Assembly (NCBI GenBank): GCA_020726505.1
Contig: JAHLEZ010000001.1
Span: 2,046,001-2,110,000, forward strand
Length of the DNA stretch: 64,000 nt
Reading direction: 5' to 3'
Source: Leptodontidium sp. MPI-SDFR-AT-0119
Taxonomy: Eukaryota; Ascomycota; Leotiomycetes; Helotiales; Leptodontidiaceae
The notes under the pieces were generated by a model. It was not told the DNA's origin and did not search any database. It saw nothing but the letters and a program-made list of their open reading frames with translations. Below, one piece after another: positions 10,634 through 22,254 of the stretch. A program made the position numbers and the translations under genes. Position 1 is the first letter of the stretch; every line of letters begins with the position of its first letter.

Positions 10634-11547
10634 CTATTGTGCCTTAGACGCAATGATCTCTGAAAAGGTCGTTAGTAAGAAATGGCAATAGAGCATGTAG
10701 CAGGGACTTACTCTCAACATCTGTCACGCTCTGTTGCAGGATCTGTTGGAGGACCTTTGGGTTCTCGAGCTCCTTTTGGATTTTGGCAATAATAGACTCA
10801 GAAAGCTCCTTCTGTTGGCGGATCTTCACCTGTCCCTCATATCTAACCCAGGAATCGAGAACAGTCTTGGCCTCAGCAGCGAGGGCCGTCGTTTGCTCGA
10901 GCTCGTATGCCTTGGCCTCAAGTTGAGCGGTTTCCTGCCGATTGTAAGTTGCCCATCCATCTTGCCATTTCCATCTACCACATACCTTTGAAACTTCGAA
11001 GAGGGTCTTGGTAACATCAACAACGCTTCCCAATTGTTGGACGCTCTCGATTCTGGACTTAACGGCCTCGGTGTGGTCGGCACGGGCAGCGTTCAAGATG
11101 CCCTTGATCTTGTTGACCTGTCCATCCGCCCACTCCTTGTACATTGGTCCTCCGTACTTGAAGACGGCACCCCAGATGCTCAACAAGCAGAGTGCAACGA
11201 CGGTCTCCTCGTTCACGACATAGTACTCGTTGCTGATAGCATAGATTGCGGCACCGGCTGAGGACGAAAGGATCGCGGTCTTGGAGATCAGCGAGTTACC
11301 TGGCAGCGAGTCGAGGATCGATTGTGCCTTCTTCTTTGGGTCCTCCGTTGCTGGAACGCTCGAAGCTGATCGATAGCTGGTGAGAGATGTGGTGAGGGCC
11401 GGGAGGGTACGGGGAGAGAAAGCTGGTCGGAGACGGGCGGCGCCTGGAAGAATCGTCAGTCAGCCATACGAGCTCCAATTGCTTCAGACCTATTGTCTAG
11501 GCGTTCAATTACATACCTGCGGCGCTTCTTGCCAAACGTGATGCCAT
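10634..11547 (-). CDS. ATP4: mitochondrial ATP synthase subunit 4 (subunit b)
   Basis: Four exons (11547-11517, 11443-10986, 10934-10712, 10659-10634) join in phase to 245 aa. The N-terminus MASRLARSAAGAARLRP is Arg/Ala/Ser-rich and lacks acidic residues, as expected of a mitochondrial presequence. It is followed by DPKKKAQSILDSLPGN and two hydrophobic stretches around AAIYAISNEYYVVNEETVV and ALCLLSIWGAVF. A long charged helix then includes SKETAQLEAKAYELEQ and VLDSWVRYEGQVK. The ending DVEKIIASKAQ is the conserved fungal C-terminus and fixes the last two introns. The protein is part of the peripheral stalk of the F1Fo ATP synthase in the inner membrane. It starts 202 bp from NOC4, transcribed the other way. 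Confidence 0.95.
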
Positions 11548-11749
11548 TGTGAGATGAGGGGAGATGCTGTTGAGCTTCGCGATGTGCTTGAAGGGAGCGA
11601 AGAATTGGAGCGGCTGTCGGTTGAGCTTTGGACCACGTGATGCAGAGACCCACTTTAAAAAGTAGCCTCGATCCTAGTCGGCTACAACTTATTTTGTCCC
11701 GACTGGAATTTTTGGAGGTTGAAGAATTTCGCATTCACGATCCGCCAAT
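11548..11749. promoter_or_regulatory. bidirectional promoter of ATP4 and NOC4
   Basis: Only 202 bp separate the two start codons, so both core promoters and 5' UTRs must lie here. I see no clear TATA box. Confidence 0.7.
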
Positions 11750-13479
11750 ATGCCAGGACCTACCAGTGGACCCAGCCAGTCTGGCAAAAGGAAGAGATCG
11801 TCCTCAGAGAAAAGGCCGTCGAAACGAGCGCGATCTGAGAGTTCTGAGAGCGGCGGGGAGGAAGACAGCCAGGCGCAAATTATAATGCTCGCAGACGAAA
11901 TCCTTAAGTCGAAGAAGAACTACAACAGCATTTCGAAACTGATCCAAATACTGAAAGCGGAAGGAGAAGAGGCGGATGATGCTGTTCTTGCGGCAATTTC
12001 ACTATGCCGAGTTTTCACATCATTAATGGTGTCTGGGGATATGGTCAAGAAGCAAACCACAACTGAGAAGGATGCTGTGGTGATCAAATGGCTGAAAGAA
12101 CGGTACTCGGAGTACAAAGGTGGCCTGCTCTTACTGCTTGGAGAAGAGGGAATTTCGTCAACAGCATTGGATCTGTGTATGCGATTGCTCAAGACTGAAG
12201 GGCAGCATCTCCGAGGCCAAGAATATAGCTTTCCAACTACATTTCTCACGGATATGGTACGGGTCTTCCTTGATCCAAAAAGTGACGAGAGTGCACGGGA
12301 AGAATTTAGTGAGACATACGTGGAGGAATACGACGACATTCGGTTCTACACGTTGGAGGCACTTGAGTAAGTACTTTCTTGGGCAATGATGCATTTTTCT
12401 AACAACCACATAGGAAGCTATTGAGCGAGGTTGAATCGCAGGCATTCTTCAATAATGCGGTACAGATTCTTACTGCCATTGAATCTGTTCCGGAATCGAA
12501 AGAAGAATTGGAGGATTTCTGGGTGCCCGCGCCAAAGAAAACATCCCACGCCTTATACTCTCTCACTCAACACAAGAAACGTGCACAAAGTGCTTGGCTA
12601 GCTCTGATGAACTTGGAGATGGACAAGGAGCAGAGGAAGTCTATTTTGGGACTTATGGTCAAATCGATTGCGCCGTGGTTCATGAAGCCAGAGCTTTTGA
12701 TGGATTTTCTGACGGATTCTTACAATTCCGGTGGATCAACATCCCTCCTCGCCTTGTCTGGAGTTTTCTATCTGCTTCAGGAGAAGAACCTTGACTACCC
12801 CTCGTTCTACCGAAAACTTTATTCCTTGTTGGACTCGGAGATTCTGCATTCCAAACATCGATCAAGATTCTTCCGTCTCCTCGAGACCTTCTTGGGATCG
12901 ACCCATCTTCCAGCTGTCCTTGTTGCCAGCTTCATCAAGAGACTCTCAAGATTGACATTGAACGCACCACCAGCTGCCGTAGTGACGGTTGTTCCATGGA
13001 TCTACAACATCTTGAAGAAGCACCCCATGTGTACCTTTATGATACACCGAGAAACGAGGAGTGAAGCCGCAAAGGAAATGTTGGAAAAGGAAGGAATGAA
13101 TGACCCGTTCTTGATGGATGAGGAGGATCCAATGGAGACAAAGGCTATTGATAGCAGCTTGTGGGAGATAGTGACGCTTCAGTCACACTATCATCCAAAT
13201 GTTGCTACTTTGGCCAAGATTATTTCAGAGCAGTTCACGAAGCAGTCATACAACATGGAGGACTTCCTTGATCACTCGTATGGAAGTGTAAGTTCTAACT
13301 TCCTGATTCGGGTTTGCAGTTGCTAACTTGGTCAACAGATGCTAGAGGCAGAATATGTGAAGGATGTAAAGAAGATTCCAGTAATAGAGTTCGAGATACC
13401 CAAGAAGATCTTCATGAAGCAGGATGCTTCGTCAGAAATTCATGACCGTTTGTTAATGAACCTCTGGGACTTCAGCTAG
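11750..13479 (+). CDS. NOC4: nucleolar complex protein 4 (CBF/Noc4 family)
   Basis: Exons 11750-12366, 12414-13287 and 13339-13479 (introns 47 and 51 nt) give 543 aa. The first ~45 residues are a Lys/Arg/Ser-rich nuclear tail (GKRKRSSSEKRPSKRARS). The body is helical, and the second half is the CCAAT-binding-factor domain, with APWFMKPELLMDFLTDSYN, LLALSGVFYLLQEKNLDYP, SRFFRLLETFLGSTHLP and the C-terminal DFLDHSYGS / MLEAEYVKDVKK block. In yeast the orthologue pairs with Nop14 in the SSU processome for 18S rRNA maturation and 40S export. Length and ends match the family. Confidence 0.93.
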
Positions 13480-14122
13480 ATAGAATTGAAGTGGTTTCCC
13501 AGGCGTCTTTAAGCAGCTGTGATTTATATCGTGATGATAAAAGCACGTCCTCTACATGCTGAGGATGTGAGGATGTATTAAAGTTGGAGGAGATCTTTCC
13601 CCTCTTAGCGAATATTTCTCGGTAGTAATAGGGGGCGGGGTCAAGTCAAGACATCACAAGCAACTGTGTACGAAGCATAATTCAAAGCCTCCAAGTTGTA
13701 CATGGCGCTCTCAATGCAGGACCACTTCCCATAAATAAGCAACCCATTCGCGCCACGCATGCCCCCATCCAAATCTCACAAGGCGCGTCAAGTACTATTC
13801 AGGGGAAAGCACGAGCTGCGCCGCCTCTAAGCCTTCCCACCACGGCTCAAAGCCAAGATCAGTAACCGCTACCCACTCGACGTAAAAGCCTGGATCCAGA
13901 TGCGACTGTTATATGCAAGCTTGCGCCGTTGCAAGGCAACTTTACGGATATCCTAAGTCGCAAAGAGATCACAAAGAAGGATATTTGCTTTTGTCTTTCT
14001 TTGCTTTGCTTATTGCAACCTCACAAGGCTACACTACACTTTACCTGAAGAACACTCTACCCAACCCCTCATCCCCGCTAGCTCACATTTCCACACGATC
14101 AAGACATCTACCACGCCCCAAA

Positions 14123-16112
14123 ATGCCTCTGCGAGATATCCTCAAGAAGAAGGAGAAGGTCGAGCAGCAGCGCGATGCGCCATCTCCAACTCCAGCTCCC
14201 GATTTCGAGCCTCCGACCTTCACATTCATGCGCTCTGATACGCACACGCAAGAATTAATCAGTCCACCGACCTTCTCCTCTCAAGATTCCTCGTCTCCGC
14301 CATCTTTCATTGATGGGCCGTCCGAATCCAAGACCAGCAGGCTCTTCAAGGGCCGTTCGCGCAGCGCTTCTGTCAACTCTCAAGCGTCAGCCTCGTCCTC
14401 CAGATCGAAGAATGCGAACCCGAAGCGCCTATCGCAGAGATTGCATCTGCGCAAGAGCGAACCAACGTCCGAGAGTGTCCCAAGTGATCTGCCAGAGATT
14501 CGTGTGCCAGAGGGAGAAGATGGGGAAGCGCGCGAGTCGTTGTGGGAGAAGCGGGCGACGATGTTGGCAAGGAAGAACGAGGAGACGAGAAGCAGACCTA
14601 CTACGCCAATGGGAGGTTCTGCGACAGATCTAGGTTCTTTTCAGGATTTGAATATAAGTGGAGGTTCTAGGGAAAAGGCTGTTGTCTCGACGAAACAGGC
14701 AGACGATAATATTCAGGAGGCCATAAGGCTCCATGAGGCGAGCGAGTTGGAGACATCTACAAAGATGTTTGGGCGGTTGGCGGATCCGAATGGGGAGAAT
14801 AATGCTTTGAGTCAGGTCATGTACGGGCTTGCTTTGCGGTATGTTCAATTGGCCTCTTCGCATGTAATGGACTGCTCTACGGATGATTGCCTATTTGACT
14901 TTCATTGTGGCTATTTAGACCCGATTATTGAAGCAATTCTGATATCTCATTCTTTAGGCATGGTTGGGGTTGCACTCCAGATCCAGAAGAAGCTGTCAAG
15001 TATCTCTCGGCAGCAGCAGCAAATGCAGCATCCGTTGAGGATCAAGCGCTACAGGCCGGCATGAAGAAAGGCGGCGCGGCCAAGGGAGAGCTCGTGCTCG
15101 CTATTTTCGAGCTGGCGAATTGCTTCCGTCAGGGATGGGGAGTTCAGGTGGACAAATTCGCAGCTAAACAGGTAAGGCCATTAAAGCATTGGATCGGGGA
15201 GAAGCCTGCTCAGATTCAGACTGACATGTTGGGGGCCAGTACTACGAAACAGCTGCGAACCTGGGCGACACTGGTAAGTGCATTCAGGCCTAATCTCAAT
15301 GAAACAAGATCTGACGATACGGAATAGATGCTATGAATGAAGTAGCTTGGTGTTACGTCGAAGGCTTCGGCTGCAAGAAAGACAAGGTACGCTTAAGTTT
15401 TTACTTATTCTCCTTATTTACCACCCGCTACCGAGCCTTCCGAATAGCTTCAAGCGTTCATAGCCATAGGGAGCATCAGCCTCGTAGTTCTCTGGTGTGG
15501 CTTGCGTATGCGCTGCACGAAGGCTTGCCCCTATGATGACTGCATTTGGGCAGCAATGAGGCTTTCCTCACATGTCTATTTCCCCACGCGTCTCATGCAC
15601 CGTTCATAGATACACAAGGCTGACTGGCTCTCTCATTACAGTATGCTGCTGCGCGATACTATAGGCTCGCGGAAGCCGGAGGCAGCAAGACGTTAGGCAA
15701 TACCTGGTACGTCAAATTATCTCATTTGTTTCGCTCTCACATCCAAGAAATCAACTCATCACTTTTCCTTCTCAACCTCGTTCCTGAATGGAGGGCTTGG
15801 TGAAGAGAGTTTATTGTATGGGAGAGCGACACTGTCATGCTGGGTCTGCATGTGCATTACCTGCATCTCGTAGCTGCAGCGCCGCGGCCCGGTGGCCATC
15901 CCGTGCAGCTCTTCGTTCCAGATGACTTCTGCAAAGCGACGCCGATAGGCTGAGCGGTCATGGCCTCCTTTTCTCGACCCAACACTCCTAGGAACCCAAA
16001 CTCTCCCTAACCCAAAATTCCCACCACCTGGATCACATCTCAGCTCGCTAACCGGGCAATAAACAGGATTTGGAAGGAGAAATACAACCCGGACTATACG
16101 GGGAAGAAGTGA
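14123..16112 (+). CDS. Sel1-repeat protein, Nif1/DSF2-like
   Basis: Six exons (14123-14838, 14958-15171, 15240-15273, 15328-15386, 15642-15706, 16067-16112) join without a stop to 377 aa. I chose the ATG at 14123 (MPLRDILKKKEKVEQQ), which matches the family start, rather than the in-frame one at 13913. The first ~200 residues are Ser/Pro-rich and probably disordered. The second half contains Sel1-type repeats: YGLALRHGWGCTPDPEEAVK, ELANCFRQGWGVQVDK, VAWCYVEGFGCKKDK and YRLAEAGGSKTLGN. The protein ends WKEKYNPDYTGKK. S. pombe Nif1 (a mitosis inhibitor acting on Nim1) and yeast Dsf2 have this layout; function here is inferred. Introns 4 and 5 (255 and 360 nt) are unusually long for this window. 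Confidence 0.88.
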
Positions 16113-17163
16113 AATGTGAGACTTTATTGATTTGTCGACGAAATGTTTCTCGAGCGGGCGTGATGGCTTCGGCTTCGTGGGGTTAGGTTTTTAGCTTCGG
16201 GGATTTCTCAGTTATGCACGGGACGGAGAGGTTCGTTCGGCTGGTCTGGTCTGGACTGGACCGATGGTGTTGACTGGATATGGAATTTCGCGATTGATCG
16301 TTCCACGTTTTTATGGGAGCACAAAGTATGGCAAGGCGAAGCGGGAGAAATGAAGGATTCGAGGGGCTTGGACTTGGTAAGGCTTTATTCAGCCACTCTG
16401 TTCATTCCCCTCCCCTCGATCTTCAGCTCCGACTCAACCATATCCCATGCCAGGAGAATATGACATGTGTGTATAATGGAAGAATGATATCCAGTAGGAA
16501 GTGGCTGAGACAAAATTCGTATTCAGGTGTCTGTAGTTCTGTTGACGTGAAATGAAGTGATCTGAGATGATCTGAGCTCCCAAGTCCCGATCAGATCAAG
16601 GATCGAACAAGGTGGAGCAGCGGCAGCAGCAGCTCAGATGATACCGACATCTATTGTAGGTTCACATCACAGTCTCGGGTACAGCGGGAGTGTGTAGAAC
16701 GCCGATCCATCCATCCATCCATCTAATCTTGCATCTCTCCCAGCCCGTCACGTACACCTGTGTGTGATATCCTACCTCACCCCTCTAGGATCTTTGAGTC
16801 GGTTCGGCCTACTTCCTGGCCACCTAGGCAGGCTACCTAACTAACTAACTAACTACCTGCCTAGCTGAGCTGATCTTAGCCACCCGGCCGACCCAAGGTA
16901 GGGTAGCTAGAAGTAAGTGGAAAGAGGAGGTGTGTCACGTGAGTGATGTGTTGGCAGTTTTGTCTGATTTCCGTTCCTGGGATGGAGGGTCAGCCCACAT
17001 TTATTTTGGGGATTGCTGACGGTTGATTTGTTCCCTCATCACATGGAAAGGGGGGAGGGATGGAGGGGAAACTGGTTTTTGTCTTACCTTGTCTACGTAC
17101 CCTAACTACCTGCCTACCCTATCTACTTTACTTTAGAGTCATTCATATCTTTCGTCCTGTGTA

Positions 17164-17187
17164 GGGTAGGGGAGGGGAGGGGAGGGG
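17164..17187 (+). other. putative G-quadruplex motif
   Basis: GGG then four GGGG runs with loops of 1-2 nt: the sequence meets the strict G4 rule on the plus strand. It lies between the 3' ends of two convergent genes. Confidence 0.7.
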
Positions 17188-17560
17188 AGCTGTGAGGTTG
17201 TGAGCTGGTGGTGTACGAGAGAGTGTGTGTGGAGAAGACAGGTACGGTACATAGGTACGTATCATACCTACTACGTAGATGGCTGGGCAAACGTATAGAT
17301 AGATAGGTTGGTTATTTTAGCATCTTTCATACACACGTATGTATGTAGTACGTAGGTGGACTTGCCTTGGCAAGCAAACAAGCAGCAAGCAAAAGAAAGA
17401 TGGGTCCTTGGTAGATGAAAACAGCGAGGTGTGATTCATACTCCCCTGGGCTGGGCCTCACCGTTTGTTTAACGAGAGGAAGGTGAAACTTGGGACTTTT
17501 TTGAGATGGAGGAATGAATGGCAATGGCTGAGTGCTTGACAGAGTGGAGAAGAGAGGGAG

Positions 17561-17590
17561 ACGAGACGAGACGAGACGAGACGAGACGAC
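17561..17590 (+). repeat. (ACGAG) pentamer microsatellite
   Basis: Five perfect tandem ACGAG units followed by one ACGAC. Confidence 0.95.
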
Positions 17591-19319
17591 TTCACCGTCT
17601 TTGGAGTTTTTCATGATGTTGGTCTGTCAGGTTAATCGGGATTTGTTTACCTACTTACCTACCTATAGGAATGAGTTTGGAAAAAGAACCATGAACAAGC
17701 GCTGTAGCAGATAGATAGATTTTAATTCATCCTTCACCGTTCAAGTTCTTCACATACTAGATAGAAGATATCGAGTCAAATCAAGTCACAGCAAAGTGGA
17801 TCATAGAAGACAAGTAAGGTGTGGTGAGGTATCCATCGTCTCAACGACGAGAGAAGAAAGATGCAATAGTATTATCTTGCCCTTGCTGTGCAGTATACTA
17901 CTTCCCACCTCAACCCAATCATCACATCCCACCCAGTACTCCACTAAATACAACCTCCCCTGCCCACCTCTCCTTCCCTCCAATCATCCAGATCCTAAAT
18001 ACACATCTCTCTCTTTCTCTCCGTCGTCCATCTCGTAATCGAAAAATCGGCATCATCAGCAGTCGCGATCATATCGCGCGCGCTGGATGGAAAGGAATAG
18101 AAAAGTACGCAATCATTCGTGATCATTACAAACGTTCGTGAAACCGTAAACGTAACCCCTCCCGCCTTCGTCGTAACTCCATTCCTGCTTGGTATTGAAG
18201 AAGTAGAAGAAGTAGTAGTAGTAGTTGAAGGAAATGTTTTGCCGGTTGTGTTTCGGCGTCTGTGTGGGTTTTTTGGTTCGTGAGAATCGTCGTGGTGGTT
18301 ATTTTCCGTAGTACTGTTACTGAAGGAGGATGGACAAGAAAATGTTGCGGCTGAGCGTGTGTGCGCTGGAGAGGCAGATTATGTATGTGTTTCTCGGGGG
18401 GTCATGAAGGTCGTTATGTTCGTGAGTGAGTGGTATATGTGTGGGTGGATGAGTGGAAGAGGAGATTGATTGATTGTGTGTATGCATGGTGGAGACGGAT
18501 GGACGGGACGAGGGTGAGATGGGTGAGTGAGGGTGAGGTGGGTGGTCAGGCAGGCCTTCTTCCTTCAATCCATCGATCGATCGGTTCCAGGTAGGATTCG
18601 AAATTTGATGCCATTGCTCTCTCTCTCGTTCTCTCCGGCGTCCTCCAATTCTCATATCCAAGCTTAAGGGAAAATAGGAGATGAAAAGAAAACTAAGACT
18701 AAGATCCTAAAACTAAACTTATTCCTCCTCCTATTTTCAATTCGAAACATAAATATCCCCACCAAGAAAGCCTAACTAGTTTGATGAAAAAGGAAAACAA
18801 CAAAATGTCCAATTTACATATGTCCAATCTTTCCGTGGTTGGGGGAGTTTGGGAGTTTGCTGCGAGCCGCCGATGTGTATGTGTGTAAAGTGGGCTCGAT
18901 CCATTTCTGCTGATTCGCGATCGCGTGAGCAATCAAAGCAAATGAGCTTTCGTTTGGGGGATATGCCTATCCCAAAGTTCCGTTCCCGATCCGGTTTCCC
19001 TGTTTCCTCCGATCCCATCCCTATCCAAAATGAAATCCAGAAATCCTATTCCGTTCCGTCGCTGTGCCATGATGATAATGCAAGTATGAGAGCAAAACAT
19101 AAAGTATGAGACTGGGGAAAAGCAAAAAATCAAACGCTAAATCGCTTCGTTGGGCTCGCTGGACAAATGAAATTGAAAAGGGTCAAAAAAAATGCTGCGT
19201 GAGCAAACAGTGTCTTTGCTGCTGTTGTTGTTTGATATGCCGTGATATTCGTAGCTGTTGATCATAACGTGGGATATGCTCCCGAAAAGGTATGTGTATC
19301 ATGAAGTCATGAGAGGGGT

Positions 19320-21221
19320 TCAGCCAACTGCAGTAGCGCACTCCTCAGGACTCCTGTTCTGCGAATTGCAATCCGAGACCATCTTCGCGAAGTTACGGAC
19401 AACCTCGCTGGGTACTTGGTCCCAGAGAAGTGACCTCGTGTAAACCTCTGCTGCGGATTTCTTGCTGTTCAGACGCATTGCGGCAAGTGTCTCGCCGAGG
19501 TTGCGGCGGCCTTGGGATGTGGACTGTTGAGGGGCGTGTTGGAGGAAGTCATGGTTGGTAAGGCCATCGTACTGAGCTGCCGAAAGGGAAAATAGCTGTT
19601 CGTTGTTTTGCTGTTCGGTGGGTTGAGCGAGGCTATCGACGAGGTCTCCAAGAGTTGATTGAGTGACGCCAACCATGTCATTACCACCCATGGTTGGGAT
19701 TGATGAAGACCAAGAGTTGCCGGATGGGAGAGGTGCCATGACATCGGAGATGGAAGTAGCAGCGTTGGAAACACCGGCATCCTTAAAGATATCCTCGAGG
19801 AGAGTAGCAGAAGCAGCTTGAACATCGTCCGACATCTTGGGGATGGTCGGTGAAGAACCTTTAGAGGCGACGAAGGCACCGACAAGAAGTAGCATCAACA
19901 AGAGACCTTGAGCAGCAGGCTTCTCTGGCTCGCTGAGAAGAGAGTTCTCAGACTTCTTGACAGGAACCAAAGAGGCTTCGACCTTGACTTCTGGCTCAGG
20001 AGCAAAGTCGTTGAGGAAGGAGATATTGTCCCAAGCACCATCCATAGCGAGACTATCGATGTCGGCATAGTCGGCGGAGAAACCATTCGCGGTAGGCATG
20101 GGAGGCATTGGAGCACTCTCCAATCGCTGGATATGTTCGGTGAGAACACTGACTTTCTTGCGAAGGTCACCAGTCTCGATGGTATGATTTCGCACGAGCT
20201 CTTCCTTCTCGAGCTGCATGCTCTCGATGTACTGTTGATATTGTTGCTCCTTGCGAACCCAGTCATCCAGAGCGAGCTTAGCTTCAGCCAGGTCCTCTTC
20301 AAGATCATTGATGACACCAGTGAAGTGTTTCTTCTCATCTTCAAGCCTTTCGGTATGTTGCTTCTTACGTTGCCGAGAGTCGAGACTAGAATCGGTTAGT
20401 AGGTGGACGTGATGATACAATAAGAGATGGACTTACGCTGCTTGTCGATTCCTCAACAATCGCTTCTGTTGCTTCAGCTCCTTGATCTCTTGCTCGTCGT
20501 TGGATTGCGCAATAAGTTGGTCGATGTTGTTTAGGTTCCGTTCGGCGGGGATATCAAATCGAGCGTTCTTCTTTCGGATGCCATCACCCCTTCTCGACAT
20601 ATCAGGATGTGATCGGAGAGTTGGGCTGTGCGGCCTCATTCTCTTGGGCATAGAGCGATGTTCCATAGCGTCCGACACAGACCATTCCTTTTGCGGCGAT
20701 GTTGGGATAGATCCATTGCTGGTGTTTCCTGATGAGAAGACTGGTAGTTGCTGATTTCCGGGGTTGGTGAAGGGAGTTTGCATTGGCCGTTGGAAAGCTG
20801 CGACCTCGAATTCCGATGGGAGTCCGTCATGCCCTTGCATTGGGGTGCTCATGCCTGATCCGTTGCCCATCGACCATCCGTGATTCTGATGCCCGTACGA
20901 CGATTGCGATTCGACACGCATAAAAGGGTTGTTGTTGTTCTGCTCAACAAAAGGATTGTTCGAGCCCATCTGTGGCTGCTGCATGTCGACATGTTGCCAT
21001 TCATCAGTCTTCGGTGAGAACAATGCAGAGGAGACTGCAAAGGAATCCCGCCGGCTGCCGTTCATGGGTGGGGACATCTCAAGTCCTGAGTCTAAGGCGT
21101 TCTGGTCGAGGATGTTCTCGTCCAAGATGCTTCCCTCCTCGTCCTCAAAGTAGTTGTGTGTGTGCGTATCGACCGACAGTGATGAAGGCCTGTAGAAGTT
21201 GTGCATTGGAAAGGCTGCCAT
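19320..21221 (-). CDS. bZIP transcription factor with a C-terminal hydrophobic segment
   Basis: Two exons (21221-20437, 20385-19320; 51-nt intron with ctaac branch) give 616 aa starting MAAFPMHNFYRPSSL. An in-frame ATG at 21461 would add a low-complexity leader; I prefer 21221. The N-terminal ~240 residues are Asn/Gln/Ser/Pro-rich, as in activation domains. The intron interrupts the basic region LLRNRQAALDSRQRKK, which has the bZIP signature Asn-x7-Arg. A long coiled coil follows (about residues 270-345). Around residue 420 lies GLLLMLLLVGAFVAS, a short hydrophobic run after 'EPEKPAAQ'. The last ~60 residues (SEVVRNFAKMVSDCNSQ) form a further ordered block. I cannot assign a named orthologue. 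The hydrophobic run could tether the factor to a membrane or be a buried helix. Confidence 0.88.
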
Positions 21222-22228
21222 TGCGAAAGTTGTGTTGTGGTTGTGTGGTGGTGGTGGGGGAAGCGAGGTTGGTTGGGTTGGTGTGGCGGTGAAGCGTTGA
21301 AAATAGCTGGGCAACCGCGGATGATCACGACGGCTGGGGGAGTAACAATCGGTGCAGATGAGCAGCGAGTGAGTAATAATAATAAATGATGAGGAACCTC
21401 TGATGACAATCAAGAGATTCGAGTCGTTCGATCGATCGATCGTTCGTTCGTGTAATGGCAAAGAGCTTCAGTCTGCGGATAAAGCAGAAAACTGAAGACA
21501 AACTGGGTGAGCTGTATGAAGTACCGTTGGCAGGTAAGGTAGTAAATCGAAAGCTGCGATAGCGAACGGGCCTGATGGGGTTCTTATCCCATCTCCCATA
21601 TCCCACTCACTTGACTCCTTCGGGTGGGACGAGCGCAGAAGCAGAGCAGCACCCGCTGCCACAGCGGAAGCCAGCCATAACCATTGCATCGGTCCATAGC
21701 AAAAGACTAAGACTAAGAAGACTAGGTCCGCACTGCACTGAGACCAGGACCAAGATCCCAGCCAGAGCAAGTCGCAGAGAAGGGATGGCAGGGGCCCATG
21801 TCATGTTCTGGTCTCCTCGTCCCATGCCCATGCCCCCCGTCTGGCTGGGCTGCCCATGCGCCATGCTTCGAGCATCCATCCTGAACAGGGAGAGGGGATC
21901 CATCACAGACGAGACAGACTGGCCAGGAAGAAACGGGAAAAAAGCAAGGCGACGGGTACGGGTGCAAGCGACGCCGTAGGTGGGGGGAGTTGTGGATGGG
22001 AGTGGATGGGAGTGGAGGAGAGGAAGAGCAAGCACTGGCTGGGAGAAGAGACAGACGAATGTGGGTTGGGCGAAGGGTGACCTTAGAGGAAAGCCCAAGA
22101 GAGAAAGGGTATGTTTAGTGTTTACGAAGTTACGAAGTTAGTGGTATAGAGGGACCAAGCCCAAGAGGGTAATTCTTAGACCAGACAGACAGTCGGTACA
22201 GTACGAAGGCTCAAGTCTCAGGTCAGGG

Positions 22229-22254
22229 GAGAGAGAGAGAGAGAGAGAGAGAGA
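22229..22254 (+). repeat. (GA)13 microsatellite
   Basis: Thirteen perfect GA units, about 1 kb upstream of the bZIP start codon. Confidence 0.97.

Larger units (their letters stand above)
16113..19319. other. 3.2-kb convergent intergenic stretch with simple repeats
   Basis: Between two convergent genes I find no convincing reading frame. The stretch holds short tandem runs: (ATCC) at 16709-16722, (CTAA) near 16838-16853, a five-run G-quadruplex motif at 17164-17187, (ACGAG)n at 17561-17590, and TAG/AAG triplets near 18195-18225. The last few hundred bases are probably the 3' UTR of the bZIP gene. Confidence 0.6.

Noticed and set aside
19320..21221. bZIP gene as the unfolded-protein-response factor HacA/Hac1
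   Set aside because: The intron is an ordinary 51-nt spliceosomal one in the basic region, and the protein is much longer than HacA, with a different C-terminus.
21222..21461. N-terminal extension of the bZIP protein from an in-frame ATG at 21461
   Set aside because: The extra residues translate Thr/Pro/His-rich low-complexity leader sequence; MAAFPMHNF is a more natural start.
21607..22098. 163-codon minus-strand open frame
   Set aside because: Leu/Pro/Ser-rich translation of repeat-rich DNA without domain or splice context.
22122..22140. TACGAAGTTA as a recombinase (loxP-like) half site
   Set aside because: It matches only part of one arm; there is no inverted partner and spacer. A chance resemblance within a short direct repeat.
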